Origin: Pseudomonas sputi
GTDB taxonomy: Bacteria; Pseudomonadota; Gammaproteobacteria; Pseudomonadales; Pseudomonadaceae
Direction: 5' to 3'
NCBI RefSeq assembly: GCF_021603585.1
Contig: NZ_BQHI01000003.1
Location: forward strand, 248,001-312,000
Length of the DNA stretch: 64,000 nucleotides
The translations under genes were made by a program, and so were the position numbers. Of the stretch, positions 1 through 9,200 are shown piece by piece. A model generated the notes under the pieces. It saw only the letters and a program-made list of their open reading frames with translations, did not search any database and was not told the DNA's origin. The stretch's first letter is position 1; the number at the start of each line of letters is the position of its first letter.

Positions 1-1228
1 CCGAGGACGCCAGGCCGTAGTCCGAATCGTTGGCCCACTCCAGCGCCTGAGCCTCATCGGTGAATTTGGTCACCGACACCACCGGCCCGAACACTTCGCG
101 ACGGACGATTTCGTCATCCTGCTGCGCGTCGGCCAGCACCGTCGGTTCGAAGAAGAAACCATTGCCTTCGACAGCTTTACCGCCAGTGATCAAGCGAATG
201 TGCGGTTGCGCCACGGCGCGTTCGACAAACCCGGCCACGCGGTCGCGATGCTGGGCGGTGATCAGCGGCCCGAGTTCGGTCGACGGATCATCCTGCAAGC
301 CGTACTTGATGCTGCTGACCGCTGCGCCGAGCTTCTCGACGAACTGGTCGTAGATGCCTTGCTGGGCATAGATCCGGCACGCGGCGGTGCAGTCCTGACC
401 GGCGTTGTAGAAGCCGAAGGTGCGAATGCCTTCGACCGCCGCGTCGATGTCGGCGTCGTCGAAGATGATCACCGGAGCCTTGCCGCCCAGTTCCATGTGC
501 ATGCGTTTGACGCTGTCAGCGGTGCTGGAAATGATGTTCGAACCGGTGGCGATAGAGCCGGTCAGCGAGACCATGCGCACTTTCGGATGGGTCACCAGCG
601 GACTGCCCACGCTCGGCCCACGCCCGAACACCAGATTGAGTACACCGGCCGGGAAAATATCCGACGCCAGTTCGGCCAGACGCAACGCGGTCAGCGGGGT
701 TTGTTCCGACGGCTTGAGCACCACGGTATTACCGGCGGCGAGGGCCGGGGCGATTTTCCAGGCGACCATCATCAGCGGGTAGTTCCACGGCGCAATGGAG
801 GCGATCACGCCCACCGGGTCGCGGCGGATCATCGAGGTGTGGCCGGGCAGGTATTCGCCGCCGGCCGAACCGCTCATGCAACGGCTGGCGCCAGCGAAGA
901 AACGGAACACGTCGGCGATCGCCGGAATCTCGTCGTTCAGCGCGGCGCTGTAGGGTTTGCCGCAGTTGTCCGATTCCAGTTTCGCCAGCTCTTCGCCGTG
1001 GGCTTCGATGGCGTCGGCGAGTTTGAGCAGCAACAGCGAACGATCCTTCGGCGTGGTCTGCGACCATTCGGCGAAGGCACTGTCGGCGGCGCGCACGGCG
1101 GCATCGACCTGGGCCTCGGTGGCTTCGTTGATTTCCACCAGCACTTCGCCCCGCGCCGGGTTGAGCACCGGTTGCGCCGGGCCTTCGCCGTTGACCAGTT
1201 GGCCGTTGATCAAGAGTTTGGTTTGCAT
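1..1228 (-). CDS. patD: gamma-aminobutyraldehyde / betaine-aldehyde dehydrogenase family (3' end outside window)
   Basis: This is an NAD(P)-dependent aldehyde dehydrogenase, probably oxidising 4-aminobutyraldehyde to GABA in putrescine breakdown. About 409 residues are visible; the C-terminus lies beyond the left edge, since the family is normally about 475 residues. Visible motifs are the APWNYP cofactor-site segment, the catalytic-glutamate motif MELGGKAP and the catalytic-cysteine motif GQDCTA. The ATG at 1228 has a GAGG eight bases upstream. It is the last gene of the transporter operon, 50 bp after the permease, which is the E. coli order ydcSTUV-patD. It is a close paralogue of the dehydrogenase at 5493-6980. 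Family is certain; the substrate is inferred from the neighbours, and other omega-amino aldehydes or betaine aldehyde are possible. Confidence 0.9.
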   Translation of the reverse strand, partial: MQTKLLINGQLVNGEGPAQPVLNPARGEVLVEINEATEAQVDAAVRAADSAFAEWSQTTPKDRSLLLLKLADAIEAHGEELAKLESDNCGKPYSAALNDEIPAIADVFRFFAGASRCMSGSAGGEYLPGHTSMIRRDPVGVIASIAPWNYPLMMVAWKIAPALAAGNTVVLKPSEQTPLTALRLAELASDIFPAGVLNLVFGRGPSVGSPLVTHPKVRMVSLTGSIATGSNIISSTADSVKRMHMELGGKAPVIIFDDADIDAAVEGIRTFGFYNAGQDCTAACRIYAQQGIYDQFVEKLGAAVSSIKYGLQDDPSTELGPLITAQHRDRVAGFVERAVAQPHIRLITGGKAVEGNGFFFEPTVLADAQQDDEIVRREVFGPVVSVTKFTDEAQALEWANDSDYGLASS

Positions 1229-1278
1229 GTTGTTGTCCTCTTTCTACTGCAAATTCAGGGTGGGAAAGATCAGGGAAA

Positions 1279-2088
1279 TCATTTGCCGCCGCTGCCCGCG
1301 ACGCTCTCGCCACCCCGGGTCAGGTAGTAGGCGCCAAGGATCGGCAGCATGGTCACGAACATCACCAGCATCGCCACGACGTTGGTCACTGGCACATCCC
1401 GTGGGCGGCTCAGTTGATTGAGCAACCACAGCGGCAAGGTGCGCTCATGGCCGGCGGTGAAAGTGGTGACGATGATTTCGTCGAACGACAGCGCAAACGC
1501 GAGCATGCCGCCGGCAAGCAAAGCCGAGCCAAGGTTGGGCAGGATGATGTAGCGGAAGGTCTGCCAGCCGTCGGCGCCGAGATCCATCGACGCCTCGATC
1601 AGGCTGTGCGAGGTACGGCGCAGACGGGCGATGACGTTGTTGTAGACGATCACCACACAGAAGGTCGCGTGGCCGACGATGATGGTGAACATTCCCGGCT
1701 CGATCCCCAGCGTCTTGAAGGTCGCCAGCAGCGCGATCCCGGTGATGATCCCCGGCAGTGCAATGGGCAGGATCAGCATCAGCGAAATGCCCTGTTTGCC
1801 GAAGAAGTCCCGACGGTACAGCGCCGCCGAAGCGAGGGTGCCGAGCACCATGGCAATCAGCGTGGCGATGGCCGCGATCTGCAACGACAGCTTGATCGCT
1901 TCCAGCACGTCCGGCCGCGAAAACGCCACGCTGAACCAGTGCAGCGTGAAGCCTTTCGGTGGAAAGCTGAACGCCGCGTCTTCGGTGTTGAAGGCGTAAA
2001 GGAAGATGATCAGGATCGGGAAGTGCAGAAACACCAACCCGCCCCAGGCTGCGATTTTCAGCCCTATGGATGCTTTGTCAGAGTGCAT
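1279..2088 (-). CDS. ydcV: ABC transporter permease, polyamine type (YdcV/PotC-like)
   Basis: This is an inner-membrane permease of a spermidine/putrescine-type ABC importer, 269 residues long. It has about six hydrophobic segments, the first near residues 10-32. The cytoplasmic EAA loop, which docks the ATPase, is visible as [20 protein letters not shown]. Its start lies inside the end of the upstream permease (11-nt overlap), so the two are probably translationally coupled. Size and hydropathy fit the PotC/YdcV class. The gene name rests on operon order and is less certain than the family. Confidence 0.9.
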   Translation of the reverse strand: MHSDKASIGLKIAAWGGLVFLHFPILIIFLYAFNTEDAAFSFPPKGFTLHWFSVAFSRPDVLEAIKLSLQIAAIATLIAMVLGTLASAALYRRDFFGKQGISLMLILPIALPGIITGIALLATFKTLGIEPGMFTIIVGHATFCVVIVYNNVIARLRRTSHSLIEASMDLGADGWQTFRYIILPNLGSALLAGGMLAFALSFDEIIVTTFTAGHERTLPLWLLNQLSRPRDVPVTNVVAMLVMFVTMLPILGAYYLTRGGESVAGSGGK

Positions 2089-3013
2089 CGAAAGCCCCCA
2101 GTCGTTTGACGATGGACAGGTAGATGGCGATCAGCACGATCGGCACCAGCGTGAACGCCGCGGCCATTGGCATGTTGCCGATTGCGCCTTGCTGCGCGTA
2201 GACCATGCTGCCGACGAAGTAGCCCGGCGGGCCCACCAGTTGCGGCACGATGAAGTCGCCCAGGGTCAGCGAGAACGTGAAAATGGAACCGGCGGCAATC
2301 CCCGGCACCGACAGCGGCAGAATGACCTGCATGAAAGTCTGGCGCGGCTTGGCCCCGAGGTCGGCGGAGGCTTGCAGCAACGATGGCGGCAGGCGTTCCA
2401 GTGAGGCCTGGATCGGCAGGATCATGAACGGCAGCCAGATGTAGACGAACACCATGAACCGGCCCAGGTGCGAGGTCGACAAGGTGCTGCCGCCGACCCC
2501 GGGAATCCCCAGAATGAACTGCAGAACCGGCTCCAGCCCCAGGTGCTGAACGAACCACTGCGCCACGCCGCCCTTGGCCAGCAGCAGCGTCCAGGCGTAG
2601 GCCTTGACGATGTAGCTGGCCCACATCGGCATCATCACCGCGATGTAGAAAAACGCCTTGGTCTTGCCGGTGGTGTAGCGCGCCATGTAGTAGGCAATCG
2701 GGAACGCGACGATGGCGCTGGCAATCGACACCACGACGGCCATGCTCAGGGTGCGCAGAATGATGTCGAAGTTCGACGGCTGAAACAGCGCGGCGAAGTT
2801 GGCCAGGGTCAGGTCGGGCGTGACGGCCATGGTGAAGTCGTCGAAGGTGTAGAAACCTTGCCACAACAACATCAGCAGCGAGCCCAGATAGATCGCGCCA
2901 AACCACAAAAGCGGCGGCACCAGCAGCATCGACAGGTACAGGTTCGGCTTGCGATAGAGCAGGTTGGAAAACCTGCGCAACGGCGCCGAATGCGGGAGGG
3001 CGAGGGCGGTCAT
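2078..3013 (-). CDS. ydcU: ABC transporter permease, polyamine type (YdcU/PotB-like)
   Basis: This is the second inner-membrane permease of the importer, 311 residues from the ATG at 3013. I chose that ATG because it sits one base after the ATPase stop codon; a start at 3049 would overlap the ATPase by 35 bases. The N-terminal 30 residues are polar, then the first hydrophobic span follows ([20 protein letters not shown]). The EAA-type loop appears as [20 protein letters not shown]. The protein should form the membrane channel as a heterodimer with the downstream permease. Confidence 0.9.
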   Translation of the reverse strand: MTALALPHSAPLRRFSNLLYRKPNLYLSMLLVPPLLWFGAIYLGSLLMLLWQGFYTFDDFTMAVTPDLTLANFAALFQPSNFDIILRTLSMAVVVSIASAIVAFPIAYYMARYTTGKTKAFFYIAVMMPMWASYIVKAYAWTLLLAKGGVAQWFVQHLGLEPVLQFILGIPGVGGSTLSTSHLGRFMVFVYIWLPFMILPIQASLERLPPSLLQASADLGAKPRQTFMQVILPLSVPGIAAGSIFTFSLTLGDFIVPQLVGPPGYFVGSMVYAQQGAIGNMPMAAAFTLVPIVLIAIYLSIVKRLGAFDAL

Positions 3014-3014
3014 G

Positions 3015-4052
3015 TCACACCTCGCTCGCAACGGTGTCGTGCAACGCAATCATCGCTTCCCGCGCCCAGCGTGCGCTGATGCGCTGGCCGGTCTGGTGCT
3101 GTGCGCTGCTGTCGATCCACTGATTGTTGGCCTGGCTGATGCTCAGGGTCTGGCCGTTTTCCAGGGTCAGTTCATAGCGCGTGGCGCTGCCCTGATACTG
3201 GATGTCGTGGAGCAGGCCGCTGACTTCGATTTCATGGCTGGCCAGCGGGCCTTCGGCGAAACGCACGTGTTCCGGACGGATTGAAAACGGCTGCGGATGG
3301 CCGCTGAGCTGACGCGCCAGATCGCCACGAATCACGTTCGAGGTGCCGACGAATTCGGCGACGAAGGTGGTTGTCGGTTTCATGTACAGGTTGCGCGGCG
3401 TGTCGACCTGTTCGATGCGGCCCTTGTTGAACACGGCTACGCGGTCGGACATCGACAGCGCTTCAGTCTGGTCGTGGGTGACGAAGATGAAGGTGATGCC
3501 GAGCTGGCGTTGCAGCTTCTTCAGTTCGCTCTGCATCTGTTCGCGCAGCTTCAGGTCAAGGGCGCCCAAAGGCTCATCGAGCAACAGCACGCGCGGACGA
3601 TTGACCAGCGCGCGGGCGAGGGCGACACGTTGGCGCTGACCGCCGGACAATTGCACCGGTTTGCGCGTGCCGTAGCCACCGAGTGCGACCATGTCCAAGG
3701 CTTCTTCGGCGCGCTTGTGGCGTTCGGTTTTGCTCACACCTTTGACTTTCAAACCGTAGGCGACGTTGTCCAGCACGTTCATGTGCGGGAACAGCGCGTA
3801 ATCCTGAAACACCGTGTTGACGTCACGTTGATAGGGCGGCAGGCCGGCGGCTTCGGCGCCGTGAATGCGGATCGAGCCCGCACTCGGTTGTTCGAACCCG
3901 GCGATCAGGCGCAGGCACGTGGTCTTGCCGGAACCTGAGGGGCCGAGCATGGAAAAGAACTCGCCGTCCTGGATATCGATGGAAACCCGGTCAACGGCCT
4001 TCACCTCGCCGAACTGCCGGGAAACGTTGGTGAACTGGACTGCAAGGGTCAT
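3015..4052 (-). CDS. ydcT: ABC transporter ATP-binding protein, polyamine type (YdcT/PotA-like)
   Basis: This is the cytoplasmic ATPase of the polyamine-type importer, 345 residues. Walker A is GPSGSGKTT, the signature is LSGGQRQR and Walker B is VLLLDEPLGALD, followed by the H-loop segment FVTHDQTEA. The C-terminal third (IRPEHVRF onward) is a TOBE-type regulatory domain as in PotA. I chose the ATG at 4052 because a GGAG lies nine bases upstream; an in-frame TTG at 4067 would add five residues (EHRT-type leader) but would swallow that ribosome-binding site. It stands between the binding protein and the two permeases. Confidence 0.93.
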   Translation of the reverse strand: MTLAVQFTNVSRQFGEVKAVDRVSIDIQDGEFFSMLGPSGSGKTTCLRLIAGFEQPSAGSIRIHGAEAAGLPPYQRDVNTVFQDYALFPHMNVLDNVAYGLKVKGVSKTERHKRAEEALDMVALGGYGTRKPVQLSGGQRQRVALARALVNRPRVLLLDEPLGALDLKLREQMQSELKKLQRQLGITFIFVTHDQTEALSMSDRVAVFNKGRIEQVDTPRNLYMKPTTTFVAEFVGTSNVIRGDLARQLSGHPQPFSIRPEHVRFAEGPLASHEIEVSGLLHDIQYQGSATRYELTLENGQTLSISQANNQWIDSSAQHQTGQRISARWAREAMIALHDTVASEV

Positions 4053-4134
4053 GGTGCGGTGCTCCAAAAAGGCGAAGGCCGTCGCAGCGGCCCTGCCTGG
4101 ACTTCTGAAAAACTGGATCGTTTGGCGGTGTGTT

Positions 4135-4246
4135 GATCGTTCCCACGCTCTGCGTGGGCATGCATCACCGGACGCTCCGCGTCCATTGGCATGAGATGAC
4201 GCAGAGCGTCACGGGCTACATTCCCACGCAGAGCGGGGGAACGATC
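4135..4246. repeat. GATCGTTCCCACGC-type extragenic palindromic repeat
   Basis: A palindromic element bounded by GATCGTTCCCACGC and its complement ending GGGAACGATC, with an internal ACGCTCCGCGTCC motif. Related copies occur at 21315, 23267, 45404 and 51638, always between genes. Here it separates the binding-protein stop from the ATPase start, so it could modulate expression of the distal transporter genes by forming an RNA stem. Confidence 0.8.
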
Positions 4247-4258
4247 GGTGTGTGGGGA

Positions 4259-5410
4259 TTACCTACCGCCCATAATCGCTATGTAATCCTGCGTCCAGCG
4301 GCTATACGGCACAAACTTCCCGCCCTCAGCCTGCGGTGTTTTCCAGAAGGCGATCTTGTCGAACTGATCGAACCCGTTGGTCTTGCAACCTTCAGCGCCG
4401 AGCAACTCACTGCCCTGGCAAGCCGCCGGAACCGCCGGCAACGAACCGAACCAGGCCGCCACATCACCCTGCACTTTCGGCTGCAGCGACCAGTCCATCC
4501 ACTTGTAGGCGCAGTTCGGGTGCTTGGCCTCGGTGTGCAGCATGGTGGTGTCCGCCCAACCGGTGGCGCCTTCTTTCGGCACGGTCGAGGCAATGGGCTG
4601 TTTCTCGTTGATCAGGCCGTTGACCTGATACGGCCAGGCGCTGGACGCAACCACGCCTTCGTTCTTGAAGTCGCTCATCTGCACGGTGGTGTCGTGCCAG
4701 TAGCGGTGGATCAGCTTCTGCTGGGCGCGCAACAGTTCCAGCACGGCCTTGTACTGATCTTCAGTGAGTTGGTACGGATCCTTGATCCCCAGCTCAGGCT
4801 TGGTGGATTTCAGGTACAGCGCCGCGTCGGCGATGTAGATCGGGCCGTCGTAGGCCTGCACGCGACCCTTGTTCGGCTTGCCGTCGGGCAGGTTCTGTTC
4901 GGTGAACACCACGTTCCAGCTGGTTGGCGCGGTCTTGAACACGTTGGTGTTGTACATCAGCACGTTCGGCCCCCACTGGTACGGGGTGCCATAGGTCTGG
5001 TTGTTGACCACGTACCACGGCGCGTCTTTCAGGCGCGGGTCGAGGGATTTCCAGTTCGGGATCAACGCGGTGTTGATCGGTTGCACACGCTTGCCGACGA
5101 TTAACCGCAGCGAGGCATCGCCCGACGCCGTCACCAGGTCGTAACCGCCCTTGGCCATCAGGCTGACCATTTCGTCAGAGGTGGCGGCGGTTTTCACATT
5201 GACCTTGCAGCCGGTCTCCTTCTCGAAACCGGTCACCCAGTCGTAGGCCTTGTCGCTTTCACCGCGTTCGATGTAGCCGGGCCAGGCGACGATATCCAGC
5301 TGGCCCTCGCCAGCGCCGACGGCTTTGAGCGGCTCGGCGGCCTGCAGGCTGGCGCTGGCCAGCAGGGCCGTGGTGATTGCACTGAGCAGTGCGGTCTTGT
5401 GCACGAACAT
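4259..5410 (-). CDS. ydcS: polyamine-type ABC transporter substrate-binding protein (YdcS/PotD-like)
   Basis: This is the periplasmic binding protein of the importer, 383 residues. A Sec signal peptide is visible at residues 1-24 (FVHKTALLSAITTALLASASLQA), followed by the mature domain with the IVAWPGYIERGE segment typical of PotD/YdcS proteins. In E. coli, YdcS also has reported polyhydroxybutyrate-synthase activity, which cannot be judged here. It is followed by the ATPase after about 200 bp that contains a palindromic repeat. Binding-protein genes are often expressed above their partners, and that repeat is a plausible cause. The ligand is inferred as putrescine or a related amine from the two flanking aldehyde dehydrogenases. 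Confidence 0.9.
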   Translation of the reverse strand: MFVHKTALLSAITTALLASASLQAAEPLKAVGAGEGQLDIVAWPGYIERGESDKAYDWVTGFEKETGCKVNVKTAATSDEMVSLMAKGGYDLVTASGDASLRLIVGKRVQPINTALIPNWKSLDPRLKDAPWYVVNNQTYGTPYQWGPNVLMYNTNVFKTAPTSWNVVFTEQNLPDGKPNKGRVQAYDGPIYIADAALYLKSTKPELGIKDPYQLTEDQYKAVLELLRAQQKLIHRYWHDTTVQMSDFKNEGVVASSAWPYQVNGLINEKQPIASTVPKEGATGWADTTMLHTEAKHPNCAYKWMDWSLQPKVQGDVAAWFGSLPAVPAACQGSELLGAEGCKTNGFDQFDKIAFWKTPQAEGGKFVPYSRWTQDYIAIMGGR

Positions 5411-5492
5411 GGTGAACCCTCTTCTTTAAATTATGGTCGGGGCAGTTGTGAACGCGGTGAAGCATGCCGTCAGCGGCTTGTTATTAGCGTAG

Positions 5493-6980
5493 TCAGAGAT
5501 GCTGGCCGTGGCGGGCCATGATGTGCCGCACCACGCTGTAGTCCTGTAGCGAATCGCTGGATAAGTCTTTGCCGTAACCGGAGCGTTTCAGCCCGCCGTG
5601 AGGCATTTCGCTGACCAGCATGAAATGGCTGTTGATCCAGGTGCAGCCGTATTGCAGGCGTGCGGCGACCTGCATTGCTTTATCGAGATTCTGGGTCCAG
5701 ACCGACGAAGCCAGGCCATATTCCGAGTCGTTGGCCCAGTCCACCGCTTGCGCCAGCTCATCGAAACGGGTCACGGTCACCACCGGGCCGAACACTTCGC
5801 GCTGGACGATTTCATCGCTCTGCTTGCAACCGGCCAGCAACGTTGGCTGATAGAAGAACCCGGCGCCGGAATGCACCGCCGCGCCGGTCACCCGCTCGAT
5901 GTGCGGCTGACCGAGGGCGCGTTCGACGAAACTGGCTACACGGTCGCGCTGGCGGGTGCTGATCAGCGGGCCGATCTCGTTGTCGGCGTCACGCTTACCG
6001 GCGAAGCGCAGGCTGCTGACCGCCGCACCGAGTTCAGCCACCAATTTGTCGTGAATCCCGGCCTGGGCGTAGATCCGGCAAGCCGCCGTGCAATCCTGCC
6101 CGGCGTTGTAATAGCCATAAGTGCGCACGCCTTCGACCACGGCTTTGAGATCCGCATCGTTGCAGACGATCACCGGGGCCTTGCCGCCGAGCTCGAGGTG
6201 GGTGCGCTTCAGGGTTTTGGCGGCGGCCTGGAGGATTTTCTGGCCGGTGACGATATCGCCGGTCAGCGACACCATGCGCACTTTCGGATGGCCAACCAGG
6301 TGGCTGCCGACGCCTTCGCCGCCACCGCAGACAATGTTGATCACCCCGCGCGGCAGGATTTCGGCCAACGCCGGAGCCAGTGCCAGAATCGACAGCGGCG
6401 TGTGCTCGGACGGCTTGAACACCAGCGTATTGCCGGCGGCGAGGGCCGGGGCGATTTTCCACGCGGCCATCATGATCGGGTAGTTCCATGGCGCAATCGA
6501 GGCGACGACACCAATCGGATCGCGGCGCACCATGCTGGTGTAGCCCGGCACGTATTCGCCGCTGAGCTGGCCGGTCTGGCAGCGTACGGCACCGGCGAAG
6601 AAGCGAAACACATCGACGGTCGCGGTCAAGTCGTCCTGCCGCGCCAGATGCAGCGGCTTGCCGCAGTTCAGGGCTTCGAGGCGAGCGAGGTGGTCGGCGT
6701 GCTTTTCGACGGCGCTGGCGATTTCCAGCAACAGGTTCGAGCGTTGTTGCGGGGTGGTGCGCGACCACTCGGCAAAGGCGCGGTGGGCGGCGAGGATCGC
6801 GGCTTCGACTTGTTCGGTGCTGGCTTCGGCGATCTGGGTCAGGACTTCGCCGGTGGCCGGGTTGAGGATCGGCTCGACAAAACCCAGGCCGGCGACCAGT
6901 TCGCCGTCGATCAGCAACGCGGTGTGCATGGGGGTCTGCGCGCCAGCCATTTTCCGGGGTCTCTTTTCTTGTGTGGTCAT
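5493..6980 (-). CDS. gamma-aminobutyraldehyde dehydrogenase-like, second paralogue
   Basis: An NAD(P)-dependent aldehyde dehydrogenase of 495 residues, near full family length. It carries the catalytic-glutamate motif LELGGKAP and the catalytic-cysteine motif GQDCTA. I chose the ATG at 6980 because AGGGAG lies a few bases upstream; an in-frame start at 7052 would add 24 residues without a ribosome-binding site. Starts at MAGAQ or MHTAL further in are also possible, since homology to the paralogue begins near HTALLIDGEL. By eye it is closely related to the dehydrogenase at the other end of the operon, so the importer is bracketed by two enzymes for one type of reaction. They may differ in substrate chain length or inducer. 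Confidence 0.9.
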   Translation of the reverse strand: MTTQEKRPRKMAGAQTPMHTALLIDGELVAGLGFVEPILNPATGEVLTQIAEASTEQVEAAILAAHRAFAEWSRTTPQQRSNLLLEIASAVEKHADHLARLEALNCGKPLHLARQDDLTATVDVFRFFAGAVRCQTGQLSGEYVPGYTSMVRRDPIGVVASIAPWNYPIMMAAWKIAPALAAGNTLVFKPSEHTPLSILALAPALAEILPRGVINIVCGGGEGVGSHLVGHPKVRMVSLTGDIVTGQKILQAAAKTLKRTHLELGGKAPVIVCNDADLKAVVEGVRTYGYYNAGQDCTAACRIYAQAGIHDKLVAELGAAVSSLRFAGKRDADNEIGPLISTRQRDRVASFVERALGQPHIERVTGAAVHSGAGFFYQPTLLAGCKQSDEIVQREVFGPVVTVTRFDELAQAVDWANDSEYGLASSVWTQNLDKAMQVAARLQYGCTWINSHFMLVSEMPHGGLKRSGYGKDLSSDSLQDYSVVRHIMARHGQHL

Positions 6981-7079
6981 ATGGCTCCCTGTTCCGGGCG
7001 CCGACCGTCTTATTGATGCAGCAAGACTAGTGCGCGGCTCCGGGGTCGACAAATTCTAAATACTGAAGGTGGCATTCGA

Positions 7080-7994
7080 TTAAATAGATGGCTTGCGTCC
7101 GCCGTGTGGCTGTTCGCGGGCCACGGTCAGGAACGGATCGACCAGCGCGGGGCGCGCAGTGCCACGGCGCCAGGCCAGACCGACGTCGAGGGTCTGGTTG
7201 AGGTCGGCAATCGGCCGCGCCTCGATGATGTCGCCTTCCAGCGACCATGGGCGGTAGGTCATGTCCGGCTGGATCGACACGCCCAATCCCGCCGCCACCA
7301 GACTTCGTACTGCTTCGGTGGAGGCGGTTCTGAGGGTGATCTTCGGTTGCAGTCCGGCACCACGCCAAAGACGTTGGGCGTTGCGATCCATCTCGTCGAC
7401 GTTCAACTGAATCAACGGCTCCCGGGCGACATCGGCAAGGTTGATGCTGTCGTGTTCCAGCAGCGGATGCTGGGCCGGCAGCCACAAACGGTGCGGCGAG
7501 TGGGTCAGCACTTCGGTTTGCAAGGCGTGGCGGTCTTCGAGGTTGGAGAGGATCAACACCCCGACATCGATCTCGCCGCTGACCAGCAGATGCTCGATGT
7601 ACGGGCGCTCGTCCTCCATCACCCGGATCTCGACATTGGGGTAGGCGCGCTGGAAACGAGTGAGCAAGTCTGCCAGGTAATAACCGGCTACCAGACTGGT
7701 CACGCCGACGATCAATTGTCCGGCGACCTGATCGGTACTCTGTTGCAGGCTGCGCTTGGCGTTGTCCACGGTCGCCAGAATCAGATGCGCCTGGCGCAGG
7801 AATTGGTGTCCCTGATGGGTAAGCGTCATGCCCTTGGCGTGGCGGTTGAACAGGCTGACGCCGATTTCTTCCTCCAGTTGCTGGATGGCCAGGGTCAGTG
7901 TCGACTGGGAAATGAACGCGGTTTGCGCGGCGGCGGAGATCGAGCCGGTCTCGGCCACGGCGATGAAATGGCGGATCTGACGCAAGGTCATCAT
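7080..7994 (-). CDS. LysR-family transcriptional regulator
   Basis: A LysR-type regulator of 304 residues. The N-terminal winged helix-turn-helix (about residues 3-60) is clear: LRQIRHFIAVAETGSISAAA, then the recognition-helix region SQSTLTLAIQQLEEEIG. The rest is the periplasmic-binding-like effector domain. It lies 99 bp upstream of, and in the same direction as, the aldehyde dehydrogenase and transporter genes, and is the obvious candidate to control them in response to an amine or aldehyde. An alternative start one codon in (7991) cannot be excluded. The effector is unknown. Confidence 0.9.
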   Translation of the reverse strand: MMTLRQIRHFIAVAETGSISAAAQTAFISQSTLTLAIQQLEEEIGVSLFNRHAKGMTLTHQGHQFLRQAHLILATVDNAKRSLQQSTDQVAGQLIVGVTSLVAGYYLADLLTRFQRAYPNVEIRVMEDERPYIEHLLVSGEIDVGVLILSNLEDRHALQTEVLTHSPHRLWLPAQHPLLEHDSINLADVAREPLIQLNVDEMDRNAQRLWRGAGLQPKITLRTASTEAVRSLVAAGLGVSIQPDMTYRPWSLEGDIIEARPIADLNQTLDVGLAWRRGTARPALVDPFLTVAREQPHGGRKPSI

Positions 7995-8170
7995 GGACGG
8001 TTTACCCGGTGGGCGGTTTTTTTAGATTGCCTCGAGTGTATATCTATTTTCGCGAAGGGCTGCTGCGGGCCAGGCAACATCTGGAAGCACACTCGCACCC
8101 AAGTGACGGGCACTTTCGAACTAGGCTGAGGGCCTTATTGATCCGGATAACCCCTGTTTGGAGACGGAAC

Positions 8171-8893
8171 ATGAACACCCGTGGATTGCTTGATCAACTC
8201 CTCAAGTCCGGCCAGGATCTGCTGCAGAACAAGGCGGGCGGGGCGCAGAACAAGTCGGCTGCCGGTGGACTCGGCGGTTTGCTGGGCGGCTCATCCGGCA
8301 ACGGCGGCCTGGGCAGCCTGCTCTCCGGTGCCGGCGGAGGTGCCTTGGCAGCCGGGGCCATGGGCCTGCTGCTGGGCAGTAAAAAGGCCCGCAAGGTTGG
8401 CGGTAAAGTCGCCATTTACGGCGGCCTCGCCGCACTGGGCGTGATCGCCTACAAAGCCTACGGCAACTGGAACGCCCAAAAAGGCACCGCCCCACAGAAC
8501 GAACCGCAAACCCTTGACCGTCTGCCACCGGCGCAAGTCGAACAACACAGCCAGGCCATCCTCAAGGCCCTGGTCGCCGCCGCCAAGGCCGACGGCCACA
8601 TCGACGACCGCGAACGCCAACTGATCGAAGGCGAATTCACCAAACTCGACAACGATCAGGAACTCACGCACTGGCTCCACGCCGAACTCAACAAACCCCT
8701 CGACCCCACCGACGTCGCCCGCGCGGCAAGCACACCGGAGATGGCCGCCGAAATGTACGTGGCAAGTGTGATGATGGTGGATGAGGAGAACTTCATGGAG
8801 AAGAGCTATCTGGATGAACTGGCGCGGCAGTTGAAGCTGGAGCCGGGGTTGAAGGTGGAGCTTGAGAAGCAGGTACGTGTAGCTACCCAGTAA
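8171..8893 (+). CDS. DUF533 / YebE-like inner-membrane protein with TerB-like domain
   Basis: A 240-residue protein. The N-terminal 35 residues are polar, then comes a long glycine/alanine/leucine-rich hydrophobic stretch (about 35-90, GGLGGLLGG and GAGGGALAAGAMGLLLG), a proline/glutamine linker, and an acidic helical C-terminal domain starting near ILKALVAAAKADGHID, which resembles the TerB fold. This matches YebE/DUF533 proteins, which in E. coli are linked to envelope stress; their function is not known. The ATG at 8171 follows GGAGACGGAAC. Upstream, GAACTA (8118) and TCCGGA (8142) faintly resemble an AlgU promoter, but the 18-base spacing is too long to rely on. Confidence 0.85.
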   Translation: MNTRGLLDQLLKSGQDLLQNKAGGAQNKSAAGGLGGLLGGSSGNGGLGSLLSGAGGGALAAGAMGLLLGSKKARKVGGKVAIYGGLAALGVIAYKAYGNWNAQKGTAPQNEPQTLDRLPPAQVEQHSQAILKALVAAAKADGHIDDRERQLIEGEFTKLDNDQELTHWLHAELNKPLDPTDVARAASTPEMAAEMYVASVMMVDEENFMEKSYLDELARQLKLEPGLKVELEKQVRVATQ

Positions 8894-8913
8894 AACCGCT
8901 GTCAGCGATTTCA

Positions 8914-8950
8914 GAACCCGCGATCCCGCACAGGATGGCGGGTTCTTTCG
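8914..8950 (+). terminator. rho-independent terminator after the DUF533 gene
   Basis: GAACCCGC and GCGGGTTC form an eight-base-pair stem around a 16-nt loop, followed by TTTCGTT, 20 bp after the stop codon. The rest of the 307-bp gap up to 9200 holds only the wsp promoter region. Confidence 0.75.
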
Positions 8951-9137
8951 TTGTGGCTGAAAAAAACGCCGGCGAGCGCGCGTTACGGTATCGCCAGATC
9001 GTCTGCACCGGGAATGGCCAATCCACCGCCCCTTTTTGCCATTGCGTCACTGGCACGCCACCCTCCGATTCCTTGAAAGTCCCTGTCCAGAGCCCACCCC
9101 GTTTACCATCGGCAGGCCTGAGCGCGGCAAACCGTCT

Positions 9138-9200
9138 TATAAATGAAACACCGCCCTCAGCTATACTCCCCCGCATTTCGACCCGCCCCGAGGACTGACT
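9138..9200 (+). promoter_or_regulatory. candidate wsp promoter and ribosome-binding site
   Basis: A TATACT at 9162-9167 matches a sigma-70 -10 box, but the -35 region (TTATAA near 9138) is poor, so an activator or another sigma factor may be involved. GAGGA at 9189-9193 is the ribosome-binding site for the GTG start of wspA at 9201. Confidence 0.4.

Noticed and set aside
8118-8147. AlgU-like promoter before the DUF533 gene
   Set aside because: GAACTA and TCCGGA are 18 bases apart and both deviate from consensus. Too weak to claim.
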